64,000 nt of DNA from Ruminococcaceae bacterium UBA1730 (lineage in GTDB: Bacteria; Bacillota; Clostridia; Oscillospirales; Acutalibacteraceae). Below, one piece after another: positions 25,089 to 34,231 of this stretch (within the stretch, counting starts at the first letter, position 1; each line of letters begins with the position of its first letter). The stretch is taken from assembly GCA_002315935.1 (NCBI GenBank), contig DCII01000017.1, positions 11,802-75,801 on the forward strand, read 5' to 3'. A program made the position numbers and the translations under genes. The notes under the pieces were generated by a model. That model was not told where the DNA came from and made no database searches. It was given only the letters and a program-made list of their open reading frames with translations.

Positions 25089-25754
25089 TCAATAACCCGA
25101 AGCTTCCTGATTCTTAACAAGCTTAACAATGGAGCTTGTGCCGAGTCTTTCGCAGCCGAGAGCAAGAAAATCCTCCGCATCCTGCATTGAGCGAATTCCG
25201 CCTGCGGCTTTCATTTTTACATTCTCTCCGATATTTTCCGAAAAGAGCATTATATCTTCTCTTGTTGCACCTGCTTTTGAAAAGCCAGTTGAGGTTTTGA
25301 TAAAATCAGCTCCCGATTCGGTTACTACTCTGCACATCTCCTTCTTTTCCTCTTCGGAAAGAAGACAGGTTTCTATAATAACCTTAAGAAGCTTTCCTTT
25401 GCAGGCTTTTTTAACTTCTTTTATTTCATTCAGAATATCGTCAAATCTGCCTTCCTTCGCCCAACCGACATTGATAACCATATCAATCTCGTCTGCTCCG
25501 TTTTCAACAGCATCGGAAGCTTCAAAAGCTTTGACGGCGGTTGTTGAATATCCGTTCGGGAAGCCGATAACGGTGCATATTGCAAGCTTATCGCCGACAT
25601 ATTCCTTTGCCCATTTAACATAAGAAGCCGGAATGCAGACACTTGCCGTTTTATATTTCATTCCGTCATCACAAATCTGTTTAATCTGTTCGGTTGTTGC
25701 ATCAACTGCAAGAAGAGTATGGTCGCAATGCGAAAGAATTTCAGAAATATTCAT
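25089..25754 (-). CDS. deoC: Deoxyribose-phosphate aldolase
   Basis: 221 residues. Splits 2-deoxyribose 5-phosphate into acetaldehyde and glyceraldehyde 3-phosphate in nucleoside catabolism. Motifs: [42 protein letters not shown] (catalytic Asp), [16 protein letters not shown] (Schiff-base Lys) and [17 protein letters not shown] (second Lys), then MKAAGGIRS for phosphate. The ATG at 25754 has AAAGGTGAT upstream. First gene of the deoC-cdd pair; its leader holds a miniature-repeat hairpin. Confidence 0.95.
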   Translation of the reverse strand: MNISEILSHCDHTLLAVDATTEQIKQICDDGMKYKTASVCIPASYVKWAKEYVGDKLAICTVIGFPNGYSTTAVKAFEASDAVENGADEIDMVINVGWAKEGRFDDILNEIKEVKKACKGKLLKVIIETCLLSEEEKKEMCRVVTESGADFIKTSTGFSKAGATREDIMLFSENIGENVKMKAAGGIRSMQDAEDFLALGCERLGTSSIVKLVKNQEASGY

Positions 25755-25773
25755 ATATATCACCTTTCGGATT

Positions 25774-25805
25774 TTAGGGAATGCTGAATAAATGCGTTCC
25801 CTTAG
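25774..25805. repeat. Short hairpin made of two miniature-repeat ends, in the deoC leader
   Basis: TTAGGGAATGCTGAATAAAT followed by GCGTTCCCTTAG forms a nine-base stem with a nine-base loop. The sequence AGGGAATGCTGAATAAATGC is the same as the ends of the repeats at 50106 and 59253. It lies between the deoC promoter and its ribosome-binding site, so it is transcribed. Confidence 0.6.
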
Positions 25806-25815
25806 TTATAAACAA

Positions 25816-25844
25816 AGTATATCACCATCCGTAATTTTTAGCAA
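25816..25844 (-). promoter_or_regulatory. Promoter of deoC-cdd
   Basis: -35 TTGCTA (25844-25839) and -10 TATACT (25821-25816), 17-base spacer, with TGTGA-like bases before the -10 absent but TGGTGA present. It is divergent from the PHP promoter. Confidence 0.65.
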
Positions 25845-25852
25845 GAATTTAT

Positions 25853-25881
25853 TTGACATACGGTTGATGATAAATTATAAT
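25853..25881 (+). promoter_or_regulatory. Consensus sigma-A promoter of the PHP gene
   Basis: -35 TTGACA (25853-25858), -10 TATAAT (25876-25881), 17-base spacer, about 30 bases before the start codon. Confidence 0.85.
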
Positions 25882-25909
25882 GTAAAAAAATAATGAAAAG
25901 AGAAAGATT

Positions 25910-26662
25910 ATGTTTGTTACCGAAAGAACCTATGATTTCAAAGAGCTTCTCAAATGCAATATGCACACCCATTCAACAAATTCACTTTGTTCAAAGCCTG
26001 AAATGGTTTTTGAGGATATGGTCAGAGAAGCAGAAAAAATCGGTCTTGAAACGCTCGCAATAACCGACCACTCCGATTTGGGAAGCGGAATTGATGTTGT
26101 TGCAAATGCAGATAATTTAAGAGAAAGGCTCAAAGCTCTCAGTTCCCCCGTCAGAGTTCTTGTCGGAGCGGAGCTTTCCGCATACGGAATCGGCAAATAT
26201 GCCGAAACAAGAGAAAGGGACAAGGCACTTGATTTTGCGAGCTACTCCCATGTTCATTATCACCTTGATTATTGGGAGCAACCTGAAGACAGAAGTCCGA
26301 GAGGCTACGCAAAGCATATGCTTGCAGTTCTTGATGAATTATTCAACACCGACAGAGCAGATTGCATTGCTCATCCGTTTTCACCCGGTAAAATGAAGTT
26401 TTTCAACGAGGAAGAAAAGGCGTTAACTCTTGCATCCATAACGGATAACGAGCTTGGCGACATTCTTGAAAAAGGCGAAAGAGCCGAATGTGCATGGGAA
26501 ATCCACACTCCGACTTTTCTTACATTTACCGATTTTTCAAAAAGACTTTTCAACATCGGCAAGGAGGCGAATGTTCATTTCGTAATCGGAACCGATGCTC
26601 ACAGGCTTGAAGGGCTGAATACATTCCGCTATCTTGAAGCTCTCGAAAATGTTATAAGATAA
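25910..26662 (+). CDS. PHP-domain phosphoesterase (cytoplasmic)
   Basis: 250 residues. Metal-binding PHP pattern: NMHTHSTNSLCSKPEMVFE (HxH), LAITDHSDLGSGID (DH), ELSAYG, YSHVHYH, DCIAHPF and FVIGTDAHRLEGL (DxH). The fold resembles histidinol-phosphatase of the PHP type and nucleoside 3',5'-bisphosphate phosphatases, but no histidine biosynthesis genes are near, so the substrate is unknown. No signal peptide. Single gene with consensus promoter and terminator. Unlike the exported PHP protein at 54283, this one acts inside the cell. Confidence 0.85.
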   Translation: MFVTERTYDFKELLKCNMHTHSTNSLCSKPEMVFEDMVREAEKIGLETLAITDHSDLGSGIDVVANADNLRERLKALSSPVRVLVGAELSAYGIGKYAETRERDKALDFASYSHVHYHLDYWEQPEDRSPRGYAKHMLAVLDELFNTDRADCIAHPFSPGKMKFFNEEEKALTLASITDNELGDILEKGERAECAWEIHTPTFLTFTDFSKRLFNIGKEANVHFVIGTDAHRLEGLNTFRYLEALENVIR

Positions 26663-26667
26663 ATTTT

Positions 26668-26694
26668 AACCGTGTGTTCAATTGCGACACACGG

Positions 26695-26699
<5 letters not shown>
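26668..26699. terminator. Bidirectional terminator between the PHP gene and the ATP synthase operon
   Basis: AACCGTGTGT (26668-26677) pairs perfectly with ACACACGGTT (26687-26696). ATTTTA follows on the plus strand, AAAATTTATC on the minus. It covers the atpC stop codon. Confidence 0.85.
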
Positions 26700-28511
<1,812 letters not shown>

Positions 28512-28514
28512 TCA

Positions 28515-29402
28515 TTAAACCTCCTTGGATTTTTTCAGGCTTTTTGCACCTGCAGAAATTTCGGTTATCTCCTGAGTGACCGCACTCTGACGGAGATGAT
28601 TATATTTTTTTAAAAGCTCATCAATTAACGCCTGAGCGTTGTCATTCGCCGAATCCATCGCATTCATTCTTGCACTCTGTTCACAGCAGAAGCTTTCAAC
28701 AAGAGCGGAATAAATAAATCCGGTGATATAGCTCGGCATAACATTTTCGAGAACCTTCAGTTCATTCGGATAAAATTCAAAGTCCTCAAATTTTTCTTCA
28801 TCATTCTTAACAAAGCTGTCTCTATGAAACGGAAGAAGCCTCGAAGCCTCAACCTTGGTGTTAATTCCGTTTCCGTAATCGGTGTAGATTACAAAAAGCT
28901 TTCTGAATTCGCCGGAAAGAAAAGCTTCAAGAAGAGTTGAGCTGATTTTTCTTGCATTGTGCATGGTCGGATTCTGTGCAGAATAAAGGAAGCTTTTTTC
29001 AATCTTAATGCTTCGGGATTCAAAATAATGTCTTCCGAATTCGCCGACCACATAAATTTTATCTCTGTCGGGATTTTCAATAAGCCTTTCAGCTTCTTTG
29101 ATTACATTATGATTATATGCACCTGCAAGACCCTTATCGGCAGTTATTATCAGATAAGCATATGCACCGGGCAGAACATGATCGCCGTTCATAGGATAAA
29201 AATACGGACTTTCAATATCGGGAGCAGTTCTGAAAACACGCTTTATTTCTTTCTTTACGGAATCGAAATAAGGCTTTGTTGAATCAAGATTCTGCTTTGC
29301 CTTTCGCATTTTTGCCGAAGCTATAAGATACATGGCGTTGGTAATCTTCTGCGTATCCTTAACCGAATTTATTCTGTTTTTAATTTCTTTAAGATTTGCC
29401 AT
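28515..29402 (-). CDS. atpG: ATP synthase gamma subunit
   Basis: 295 residues, the central rotor shaft. N-terminal coiled helix IKNRINSVKDTQKITNAMYL with ASAKMRKAK and C-terminal helix SARMNAMDSANDNAQALIDE then NHLRQSAVTQEITEI are the family signatures and pair into the coiled coil. Six bases separate its stop from the atpD start, and 14 separate it from atpA. Confidence 0.96.
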   Translation of the reverse strand: MANLKEIKNRINSVKDTQKITNAMYLIASAKMRKAKQNLDSTKPYFDSVKKEIKRVFRTAPDIESPYFYPMNGDHVLPGAYAYLIITADKGLAGAYNHNVIKEAERLIENPDRDKIYVVGEFGRHYFESRSIKIEKSFLYSAQNPTMHNARKISSTLLEAFLSGEFRKLFVIYTDYGNGINTKVEASRLLPFHRDSFVKNDEEKFEDFEFYPNELKVLENVMPSYITGFIYSALVESFCCEQSARMNAMDSANDNAQALIDELLKKYNHLRQSAVTQEITEISAGAKSLKKSKEV

Positions 29403-29416
29403 GCTGTCACATCATT

Positions 29417-31138
29417 TCATCGAAGCGTTATGAAATCCTTTGCAAGCGAAACGATTGATTTTTTATCTTCATCCGAAAGAATTCCGCTCTGTTCGATTCT
29501 ATCTGTTATATCGGAATGATTAGCTTCAAACCATTCATTCATTTCATTTATTCTGCCGTTCAGCCTGTCAAGCGGAACATCATTGAAAACCTTTGAAAGA
29601 ACGGCAATCAATGTAATAACCTGCCTGTGAACGGGCATCGGTTTATACTGCGGCTGACGGAGCATATATGTCAGAACCTGACCGTATTTCAGCTGCTCAA
29701 GTGTTGCATCATCAAGGTCACTTGAAAACTGAGTGAAAACTTCCATTTCCTTATATTGCGAAAGGTCAAGCTTTATCGTTCCCGAAGCCTTTTTCATCGC
29801 CTTTGTCTGTGCAGCTCCGCCGACACGGGAAACGGAAAGACCGACATTGACCGCAGGTCTCTGACCGTCAAAGAAAAGCTCGCTTTCAAGAAAAATCTGA
29901 CCGTCTGTTATGGAAATAATATTTGTGGGGATATATGCAGAAACATCGCCCGATTGTGTTTCAACAATCGGAAGAGCGGTCATGCTTCCACCGCCCTTTT
30001 CATCGCTGAGATTTGCAGAGCGTTCAAGAAGCCTTGAATGAAGGTAGAAAACATCTCCGGGATAAGCTTCTCTGCCGGGTGACCTTTCAAGAAGAAGGCT
30101 TAGGGTTCTGTATGCGGCGGCGTGCTTTGATAAATCATCATAAACGATAAGAACATCCTTGCCCTTATTCATGAAATATTCTCCGAGAGAGCATCCCGAA
30201 TAAGGAGCAATATATTGAAGAGGAGCAGAGTCGGAAGCAGAAGCATTGACAACAATCGTATAATCCATTGCTCCGAATTTTCTGAGCTTTGTAACAAGAG
30301 AAGCAACCGAGCTTGATTTCTGACCGATTGCAACATAGATGCAGATAACATCCTTGCCCTTCTGATTGATTATCGCATCAACCGCAATTGCGGTTTTTCC
30401 GGTCTGACGGTCTCCGATAATAAGCTCACGCTGACCCTTACCAACAGGAAACATGGAATCAATCACAAGAAGTCCCGTCTGAATTGGGCTGTCAACAGGC
30501 TTTCTGTCAACAATTCCGGGGGCAGGACCTTCAATCGGATAATAGTCAGCTTCCTTGATTTCACCTGCTCCGTCAATCGGCTTTCCGAGAGAATCAACTA
30601 CCCTGCCGATAAAGCCTTCACCAACGGGAATGCCTGCCGTTTTGCCTGTCCTTCTGACAAGACTACCTTCGGAAACGGACTCATCTTCGTCAAAAAGAAT
30701 ACAGCCGACTTCATTTTCACGAAGCTCCTGAACCATTCCACGAACGCCAGATTCAAAAATAAGAATTTCTCCGAAGGTTGCATTTTCAAGCCCGTCAACA
30801 TAGGCAATGCCGTCACCGACAGATAAAACTCTTCCTATTTCTTCGGCAACTGCTTCGGGAACAAATTTCTCAAGCTTATCCTTCAGAAGAGGAATAACAT
30901 TTTCTTTTGATGAAACTGATTTTATTGCAGAATTAAGCTGACGAAGCATCCCTTCGCCGCTCCAGTCAAAAACATCAGATTCAATTTCAAGCCTGAAGCC
31001 TTTTTTGATTGAGGCATCATGCTTCCATATCAGCTTATAATCAGCATGATACTTTTCACGGAAGAATTCGATAAATCTTTTTTCCTGAACGCTGTTCGGA
31101 GCAACATCCGAAAAAAGAACGGCAATTTTATTATTCAT
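29417..31138 (-). CDS. atpA: ATP synthase alpha subunit with delta-like N-terminal extension
   Basis: 573 residues, against about 505 usual. Alpha proper begins around residue 88 (EKFVPEAVAEEIGRVLSVGD) and has Walker A IIGDRQTGKTAIAVDAI and the signature RSPGREAYPGDVFYLHSRLL. Residues 1-75 are extra: FREKYHADYKLIWKHDASIK, KGFRLEIESDVFDWSGEGML, RQLNSAI. This matches the C-terminal domain pattern of the delta subunit (hydrophobic strand, Gly-x-x-Leu-x-Ile, D-x-S, G-x-L-x-x-L). No separate atpH exists between atpF and atpA, where it normally lies. The ATG at 31138 overlaps the atpF stop by eight bases. The helical N-terminal domain of delta is missing. Confidence 0.93.
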   Translation of the reverse strand: MNNKIAVLFSDVAPNSVQEKRFIEFFREKYHADYKLIWKHDASIKKGFRLEIESDVFDWSGEGMLRQLNSAIKSVSSKENVIPLLKDKLEKFVPEAVAEEIGRVLSVGDGIAYVDGLENATFGEILIFESGVRGMVQELRENEVGCILFDEDESVSEGSLVRRTGKTAGIPVGEGFIGRVVDSLGKPIDGAGEIKEADYYPIEGPAPGIVDRKPVDSPIQTGLLVIDSMFPVGKGQRELIIGDRQTGKTAIAVDAIINQKGKDVICIYVAIGQKSSSVASLVTKLRKFGAMDYTIVVNASASDSAPLQYIAPYSGCSLGEYFMNKGKDVLIVYDDLSKHAAAYRTLSLLLERSPGREAYPGDVFYLHSRLLERSANLSDEKGGGSMTALPIVETQSGDVSAYIPTNIISITDGQIFLESELFFDGQRPAVNVGLSVSRVGGAAQTKAMKKASGTIKLDLSQYKEMEVFTQFSSDLDDATLEQLKYGQVLTYMLRQPQYKPMPVHRQVITLIAVLSKVFNDVPLDRLNGRINEMNEWFEANHSDITDRIEQSGILSDEDKKSIVSLAKDFITLR

Positions 31139-31622
31139 CCTTGCCACTTCCTTCGGCGTTATCAAGGAATTTATCGAAAGCCTCCGAGGTGTCGGAGAAA
31201 ACTATTTTTTCTGCGGCAGACGAAACCATATCCGTAATTTCGGAATTCGCCTGTGAAAAAATCGAATCTCTTTCGATTTTTGCCTGAGCTACTGCCTTGG
31301 CAACAATGCCGTCAGCCTGCTCCCTTGCCTTTTCTATTCTTGCAGAATTTTCTGCTTCAAGAATTTTATTCGCCTCAGCCTTTTTTAATTCTATCTCTTT
31401 ATCGACCGAAGAAAGCTTTTCGTTATATTCTTTCAGAAGCCTGTCCGCATCAGAAAGCTTTTCATTTGCCTTATCGTCCATTTCTTTATAAAAATCTTCT
31501 CTTTTATCAATAAATGATTTTACGGGCTTGTAAAGAAGAAAATAAAGAATTACAAACAGAAGAAAAGAATTGAAAATGTGAAGCAGAACCTGCTGAAAAT
31601 CTATGTTAAGCGGTAAATTCAC
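31131..31622 (-). CDS. atpF: ATP synthase b subunit
   Basis: 163 residues. One N-terminal membrane helix (LLHIFNSFLLFVILYFLLYK, about 11-30) and a long charged coiled coil form the peripheral stalk, which normally ends by binding delta. PVKSFIDKREDFYKEM after the membrane segment is the family pattern. With delta reduced to a short domain on alpha, the end of this subunit probably contacts alpha directly, as an inference. Gene overlap with atpA indicates coupled translation. Confidence 0.93.
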   Translation of the reverse strand: MNLPLNIDFQQVLLHIFNSFLLFVILYFLLYKPVKSFIDKREDFYKEMDDKANEKLSDADRLLKEYNEKLSSVDKEIELKKAEANKILEAENSARIEKAREQADGIVAKAVAQAKIERDSIFSQANSEITDMVSSAAEKIVFSDTSEAFDKFLDNAEGSGKDE

Positions 31623-31641
31623 TTAAATCAATCCTTCCGGT

Positions 31642-32019
31642 TTATAATACAAAGATAATTAGAATCGCAACAATAAGTGCATAAATTATAGCCGTTTCAA
31701 TGAAGACAAGACCGAGCATAAGGCTTGTTCTGATATTGCCTGCGGCTTCAGGCTGGCGGGCAATACCGTCTGATGATTTTGAAATAGCTATCGCCATTCC
31801 GATTGCACCGGCCGCCGCAACAACGGCAATGCAGATTCCTGCGGCAATGGCTTTGGTTGATATTGTCTTTTCCTTCGCAACCTCAACCGCATCATCAGTT
31901 TGTTCTGCGGCTGTTGCTTCGGCGGAAGCTGCTTCGTCGGCAAACGCAGGAGCGGCTACCGAAAAGACAACAAGTGACATAATAAGAACTGCTAATAAAA
32001 TTTTAACTGTATTTTTCAT
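31642..32019 (-). CDS. atpE: ATP synthase c subunit with signal-peptide-like N-terminal extension
   Basis: 125 residues, against 70-90 usual. Residues 1-28 form a Sec-type signal (LLAVLIMSLVVFSVAAPAFA), then an acidic Ala/Glu-rich linker (29-52), then a normal c hairpin: helix 1 (57-80), polar loop GIARQPEAAGNIR, and helix 2 with ion-binding Glu108 in GLVFIETAIIYALIVAIL. Thr109 and Tyr113 resemble sodium-type rings, but the helix-1 Gln of sodium enzymes is Met75 here, so proton use is more likely. The extension is probably removed or threaded out on insertion. The call as subunit c is secure; the coupling ion is not. Confidence 0.94.
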   Translation of the reverse strand: MKNTVKILLAVLIMSLVVFSVAAPAFADEAASAEATAAEQTDDAVEVAKEKTISTKAIAAGICIAVVAAAGAIGMAIAISKSSDGIARQPEAAGNIRTSLMLGLVFIETAIIYALIVAILIIFVL

Positions 32020-32040
32020 TTTGAATACCTCCGAAAATTT

Positions 32041-32853
32041 TTAATTTTTCTTTTTTGACGGTTCCGACACTTCGCCGTAGAAAAGAGCTGTGAGCATCGT
32101 CAAAACATAAGCCTGAATAAGTGCATGAAGAAGAGTGAACATTACTCCGACAAAAACCGGAAGAACAAAGCTTAAGGATAAATAATAATATACAAGCTCC
32201 GTAACAAGTGCACCGCTGAGCAAGGCACCGAAAAGACGGAAGCTCATTGAAATCGGCAGGGAAAAATCCTTGAGGGTGTTTCCCAGTCCCTTGAAGCCGT
32301 TTCCGACTATGCCGCCCGAAAGAATTATCGTGTAGGACAAAACGCCGAGACCTATTGCTCCGTTTATATCCGAAAGCGGAGCAGGAAGAGTGACCGATGC
32401 TCCTTCTGTTGTTACTGCCTGAAAACCGAGCATTTCAAACATCGTGCTCATAAATATATATGCTCCGGCTGTGAAAACATATGCTCCGAGAAACCCGTTC
32501 CTGTGAGGACTGTTTGACCTTGCAAGTCCGTCAAATAAACCGACACCCTGTTCAAGAAGAAGCTGAAATCTGCCCGGTATGATTGTGAATTTCGGAATAA
32601 CAAAAATTCTTACAATCAACGCAAAAACAAAAAGAATTGCCGTTACGCAGAATGCGGAAACAAGTCCCGGATTTACCTCGACAACGCCGAAAAGGTTAAT
32701 CTTCGCCGATTCATGAAGAACAGCATCAAGCATTATCTCCTGAATTGTTTCTTCCTTTTGATACATTCCGTCAGTCAGAATTATTCCGGCAAGAAGCATT
32801 GCCCCGATAACGGAGAAAATAATAATACTTCTTGTTCTTTTCTTTCTACTCAT
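32041..32853 (-). CDS. atpB: ATP synthase a subunit
   Basis: 270 residues, membrane protein with about five helices. The essential stator Arg is in LPISMSFRLFGALLSGALV and the last helix is TLLHALIQAYVLTMLTALFY, both signatures of the family. The ATG at 32853 is preferred, since an ATG at 32865 directly abuts the GGGAG ribosome-binding site. First gene of the operon, order atpB-E-F-A-G-D-C; no atpI precedes it and no atpH is present. Confidence 0.95.
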   Translation of the reverse strand: MSRKKRTRSIIIFSVIGAMLLAGIILTDGMYQKEETIQEIMLDAVLHESAKINLFGVVEVNPGLVSAFCVTAILFVFALIVRIFVIPKFTIIPGRFQLLLEQGVGLFDGLARSNSPHRNGFLGAYVFTAGAYIFMSTMFEMLGFQAVTTEGASVTLPAPLSDINGAIGLGVLSYTIILSGGIVGNGFKGLGNTLKDFSLPISMSFRLFGALLSGALVTELVYYYLSLSFVLPVFVGVMFTLLHALIQAYVLTMLTALFYGEVSEPSKKKN

Positions 32854-32904
32854 TGTGCCGATCATCTCCCTTCAAAATAAAGATAACCATGTAAACGAAT
32901 GTAT

Positions 32905-32932
32905 ATTATACTCAAAAAAACGAAAAATTCAA
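32905..32932 (-). promoter_or_regulatory. Promoter of the ATP synthase operon
   Basis: -35 TTGAAT (32932-32927), -10 TATAAT (32910-32905), 16-base T-rich spacer. Confidence 0.78.
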
Positions 32933-32965
32933 TACTTAACAAAAAAATTTTTTGTGTCAAATCAG

Positions 32966-33000
32966 AATAATATCCCCACCTGTTAAGCGGGGATATTATT
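32966..33000 (-). terminator. Hairpin after cotJC
   Basis: AATAATATCCCC (32966-32977) and GGGGATATTATT (32989-33000) are perfect 12-base arms. A run of Ts is poor (CTGATTT on the minus strand), but the position after cotJC and before the atp promoter suits a terminator. Confidence 0.65.
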
Positions 33001-33009
33001 GCGGTTACT

Positions 33010-33618
33010 TTATTTATTACATTTAATATCAAATGCCGGATTGAAAGCGTAAAAATTCTGAGAATCAAGTCTGTCGGTTGCAAGGCGTAAGCCCTCGCCG
33101 AAACGCTGAAAATGAACTATTTCTCTTTCACGCAGGAATTTTATAGGCTCTCTGACATCGGGGTCATCAACAAGGCGAAGAATATTATCGTAGGTTGTTC
33201 TTGCTTTCTGTTCAGCGGCAAGGTTTTCGGTAAGGTCGGTTATAACATCGCCCTTGCTCTGAAGATATGCCGCAGTAAACGGAACGCCCGAAGCGGCGGA
33301 AGGATAAACACCCGTTGTATGGTCAACAAAATAAGCGTCAAAGCCCGACTTCTTTATTTCGTCTTCTGTGAGATTTCTTGTCAGCTGATAAACAATCGCT
33401 CCAATCATTTCAAGGTGACCCAGCTCTTCCGTTCCGATGTCAGTCAAAAGACCCTTAAGCTCGTTATACGGCATCGAAAATCTCTGGCTTAAATATCTCA
33501 GCGAAGCTCCGAGCTCGCCATCCGGACCGCCATATTGAGAAATAATAATTTTTGCGTAAACGGGATTTGGATTTTTTATTCTTACGGGATACTGTAATTT
33601 CTTTTCATAACTAAACAT
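33010..33618 (-). CDS. cotJC: Spore coat protein CotJC (manganese catalase family)
   Basis: 202 residues. The four-helix ferritin-like metal site is visible: IGTEELGHLEMIGAIVYQL (ExxH), LAAEQKARTTYDNIL and LREREIVHFQRFGEGL (ExxH). YPVRIKNPNPVYAKIIISQY, the shared CotJC/Mn-catalase start, comes first. It is a coat-associated protein of endospores, probably breaking down peroxide. The ATG at 33618 shares one base with the cotJB stop. Cotranscribed with cotJB and cotJA; marks this organism as spore-forming. Confidence 0.95.
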   Translation of the reverse strand: MFSYEKKLQYPVRIKNPNPVYAKIIISQYGGPDGELGASLRYLSQRFSMPYNELKGLLTDIGTEELGHLEMIGAIVYQLTRNLTEDEIKKSGFDAYFVDHTTGVYPSAASGVPFTAAYLQSKGDVITDLTENLAAEQKARTTYDNILRLVDDPDVREPIKFLREREIVHFQRFGEGLRLATDRLDSQNFYAFNPAFDIKCNK

Positions 33619-33875
33619 CAGCAGCCACACTCCTCGTTCTCCCAGGGCCACGGTCCCTTGAGCCATTCAACGCCTTCGGCAGTCTCCGGCGAGAGATAAT
33701 AATATTTATCTTCAAAATCATTTTTCATAACCGAATATTTCATTCTGCATTTGTTATATTTTTCAACCATCCTCAGGTCATCCGGGTGAGTGTCAAGATA
33801 CAGGTGCATTTCCCACAAAACAAATTCCTGTGCACTCAGGTTCTTCAATGCGTTGTTTCTGTTATTCATATTCAT
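33618..33875 (-). CDS. cotJB: Spore coat protein CotJB
   Basis: 85 residues. LSAQEFVLWEMHLYLDTHPD, a YNKCRMKYSVMKNDFEDKYY segment and the WLKGPWPWENEECGC end are characteristic of CotJB. The start at 33875 is chosen from three nearby in-frame ATGs by spacing to GGGAAGAG; 33881 is possible. Coat component needed for assembly with CotJA and CotJC. Confidence 0.93.
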   Translation of the reverse strand: MNMNNRNNALKNLSAQEFVLWEMHLYLDTHPDDLRMVEKYNKCRMKYSVMKNDFEDKYYYLSPETAEGVEWLKGPWPWENEECGC

Positions 33876-34123
33876 CTGCATCTCTTCCCAAGAAAAGGCT
33901 TATCGAGTGACGGAAAAAGGGTTCCGCTTTCGAGAGCTTTCATTTCGTCATAGCAATTTGTATCTGTCTGCCACGGCACATAAAGCATTGCAGGAACCGA
34001 ATCCGGCGGAAGAATTGCGTTATTCTGTTTCTTCTGCTCCGGCACTGTTCGCCTCTGATTATATCTGTAATCTTGCAGAATAATCATTCCTTTCGTTGAA
34101 TTTGAGGTTATCCTCTTTGACAT
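33872..34123 (-). CDS. cotJA: Spore coat associated protein CotJA
   Basis: 83 residues at most. AMLYVPWQTDTNCYDEMKAL, then ESGTLFPSLDKPFLGKRC, is the CotJA signature. The exact start is unclear: the ATG at 34123 has no good ribosome-binding site, and one at 34087 has GAAAGGA directly against it. It overlaps cotJB by a few bases. A mother-cell sigma factor should read it, but I could not find a convincing box upstream. Confidence 0.88.
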   Translation of the reverse strand: MSKRITSNSTKGMIILQDYRYNQRRTVPEQKKQNNAILPPDSVPAMLYVPWQTDTNCYDEMKALESGTLFPSLDKPFLGKRCR

Positions 34124-34169
34124 TTTATGCCAAAATGAAGAAATCTGTTAATTCTTTTATGCAATACTA

Positions 34170-34197
34170 TTGACATATAAATTATTTGGTATAAAAT
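34170..34197 (+). promoter_or_regulatory. Promoter of the ABC exporter genes
   Basis: -35 TTGACA (34170-34175) and -10 TAAAAT (34192-34197), 16-base spacer, about 35 bases before the start codon. Confidence 0.65.
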
Positions 34198-34231
34198 ATA
34201 AAAGTTAATAATTTAAAGAAAGGAAATAGAT

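Noticed and set aside
31642..32019. Sodium-type ATP synthase c ring
   Set aside because: Although Thr109 and Tyr113 after the Glu look sodium-like, the helix-1 Gln needed for sodium binding is Met75.
33872..34231. Mother-cell sigma-E or sigma-K promoter for cotJA
   Set aside because: CATAAAA-like hexamers exist, but none has a matching -35 at proper distance.
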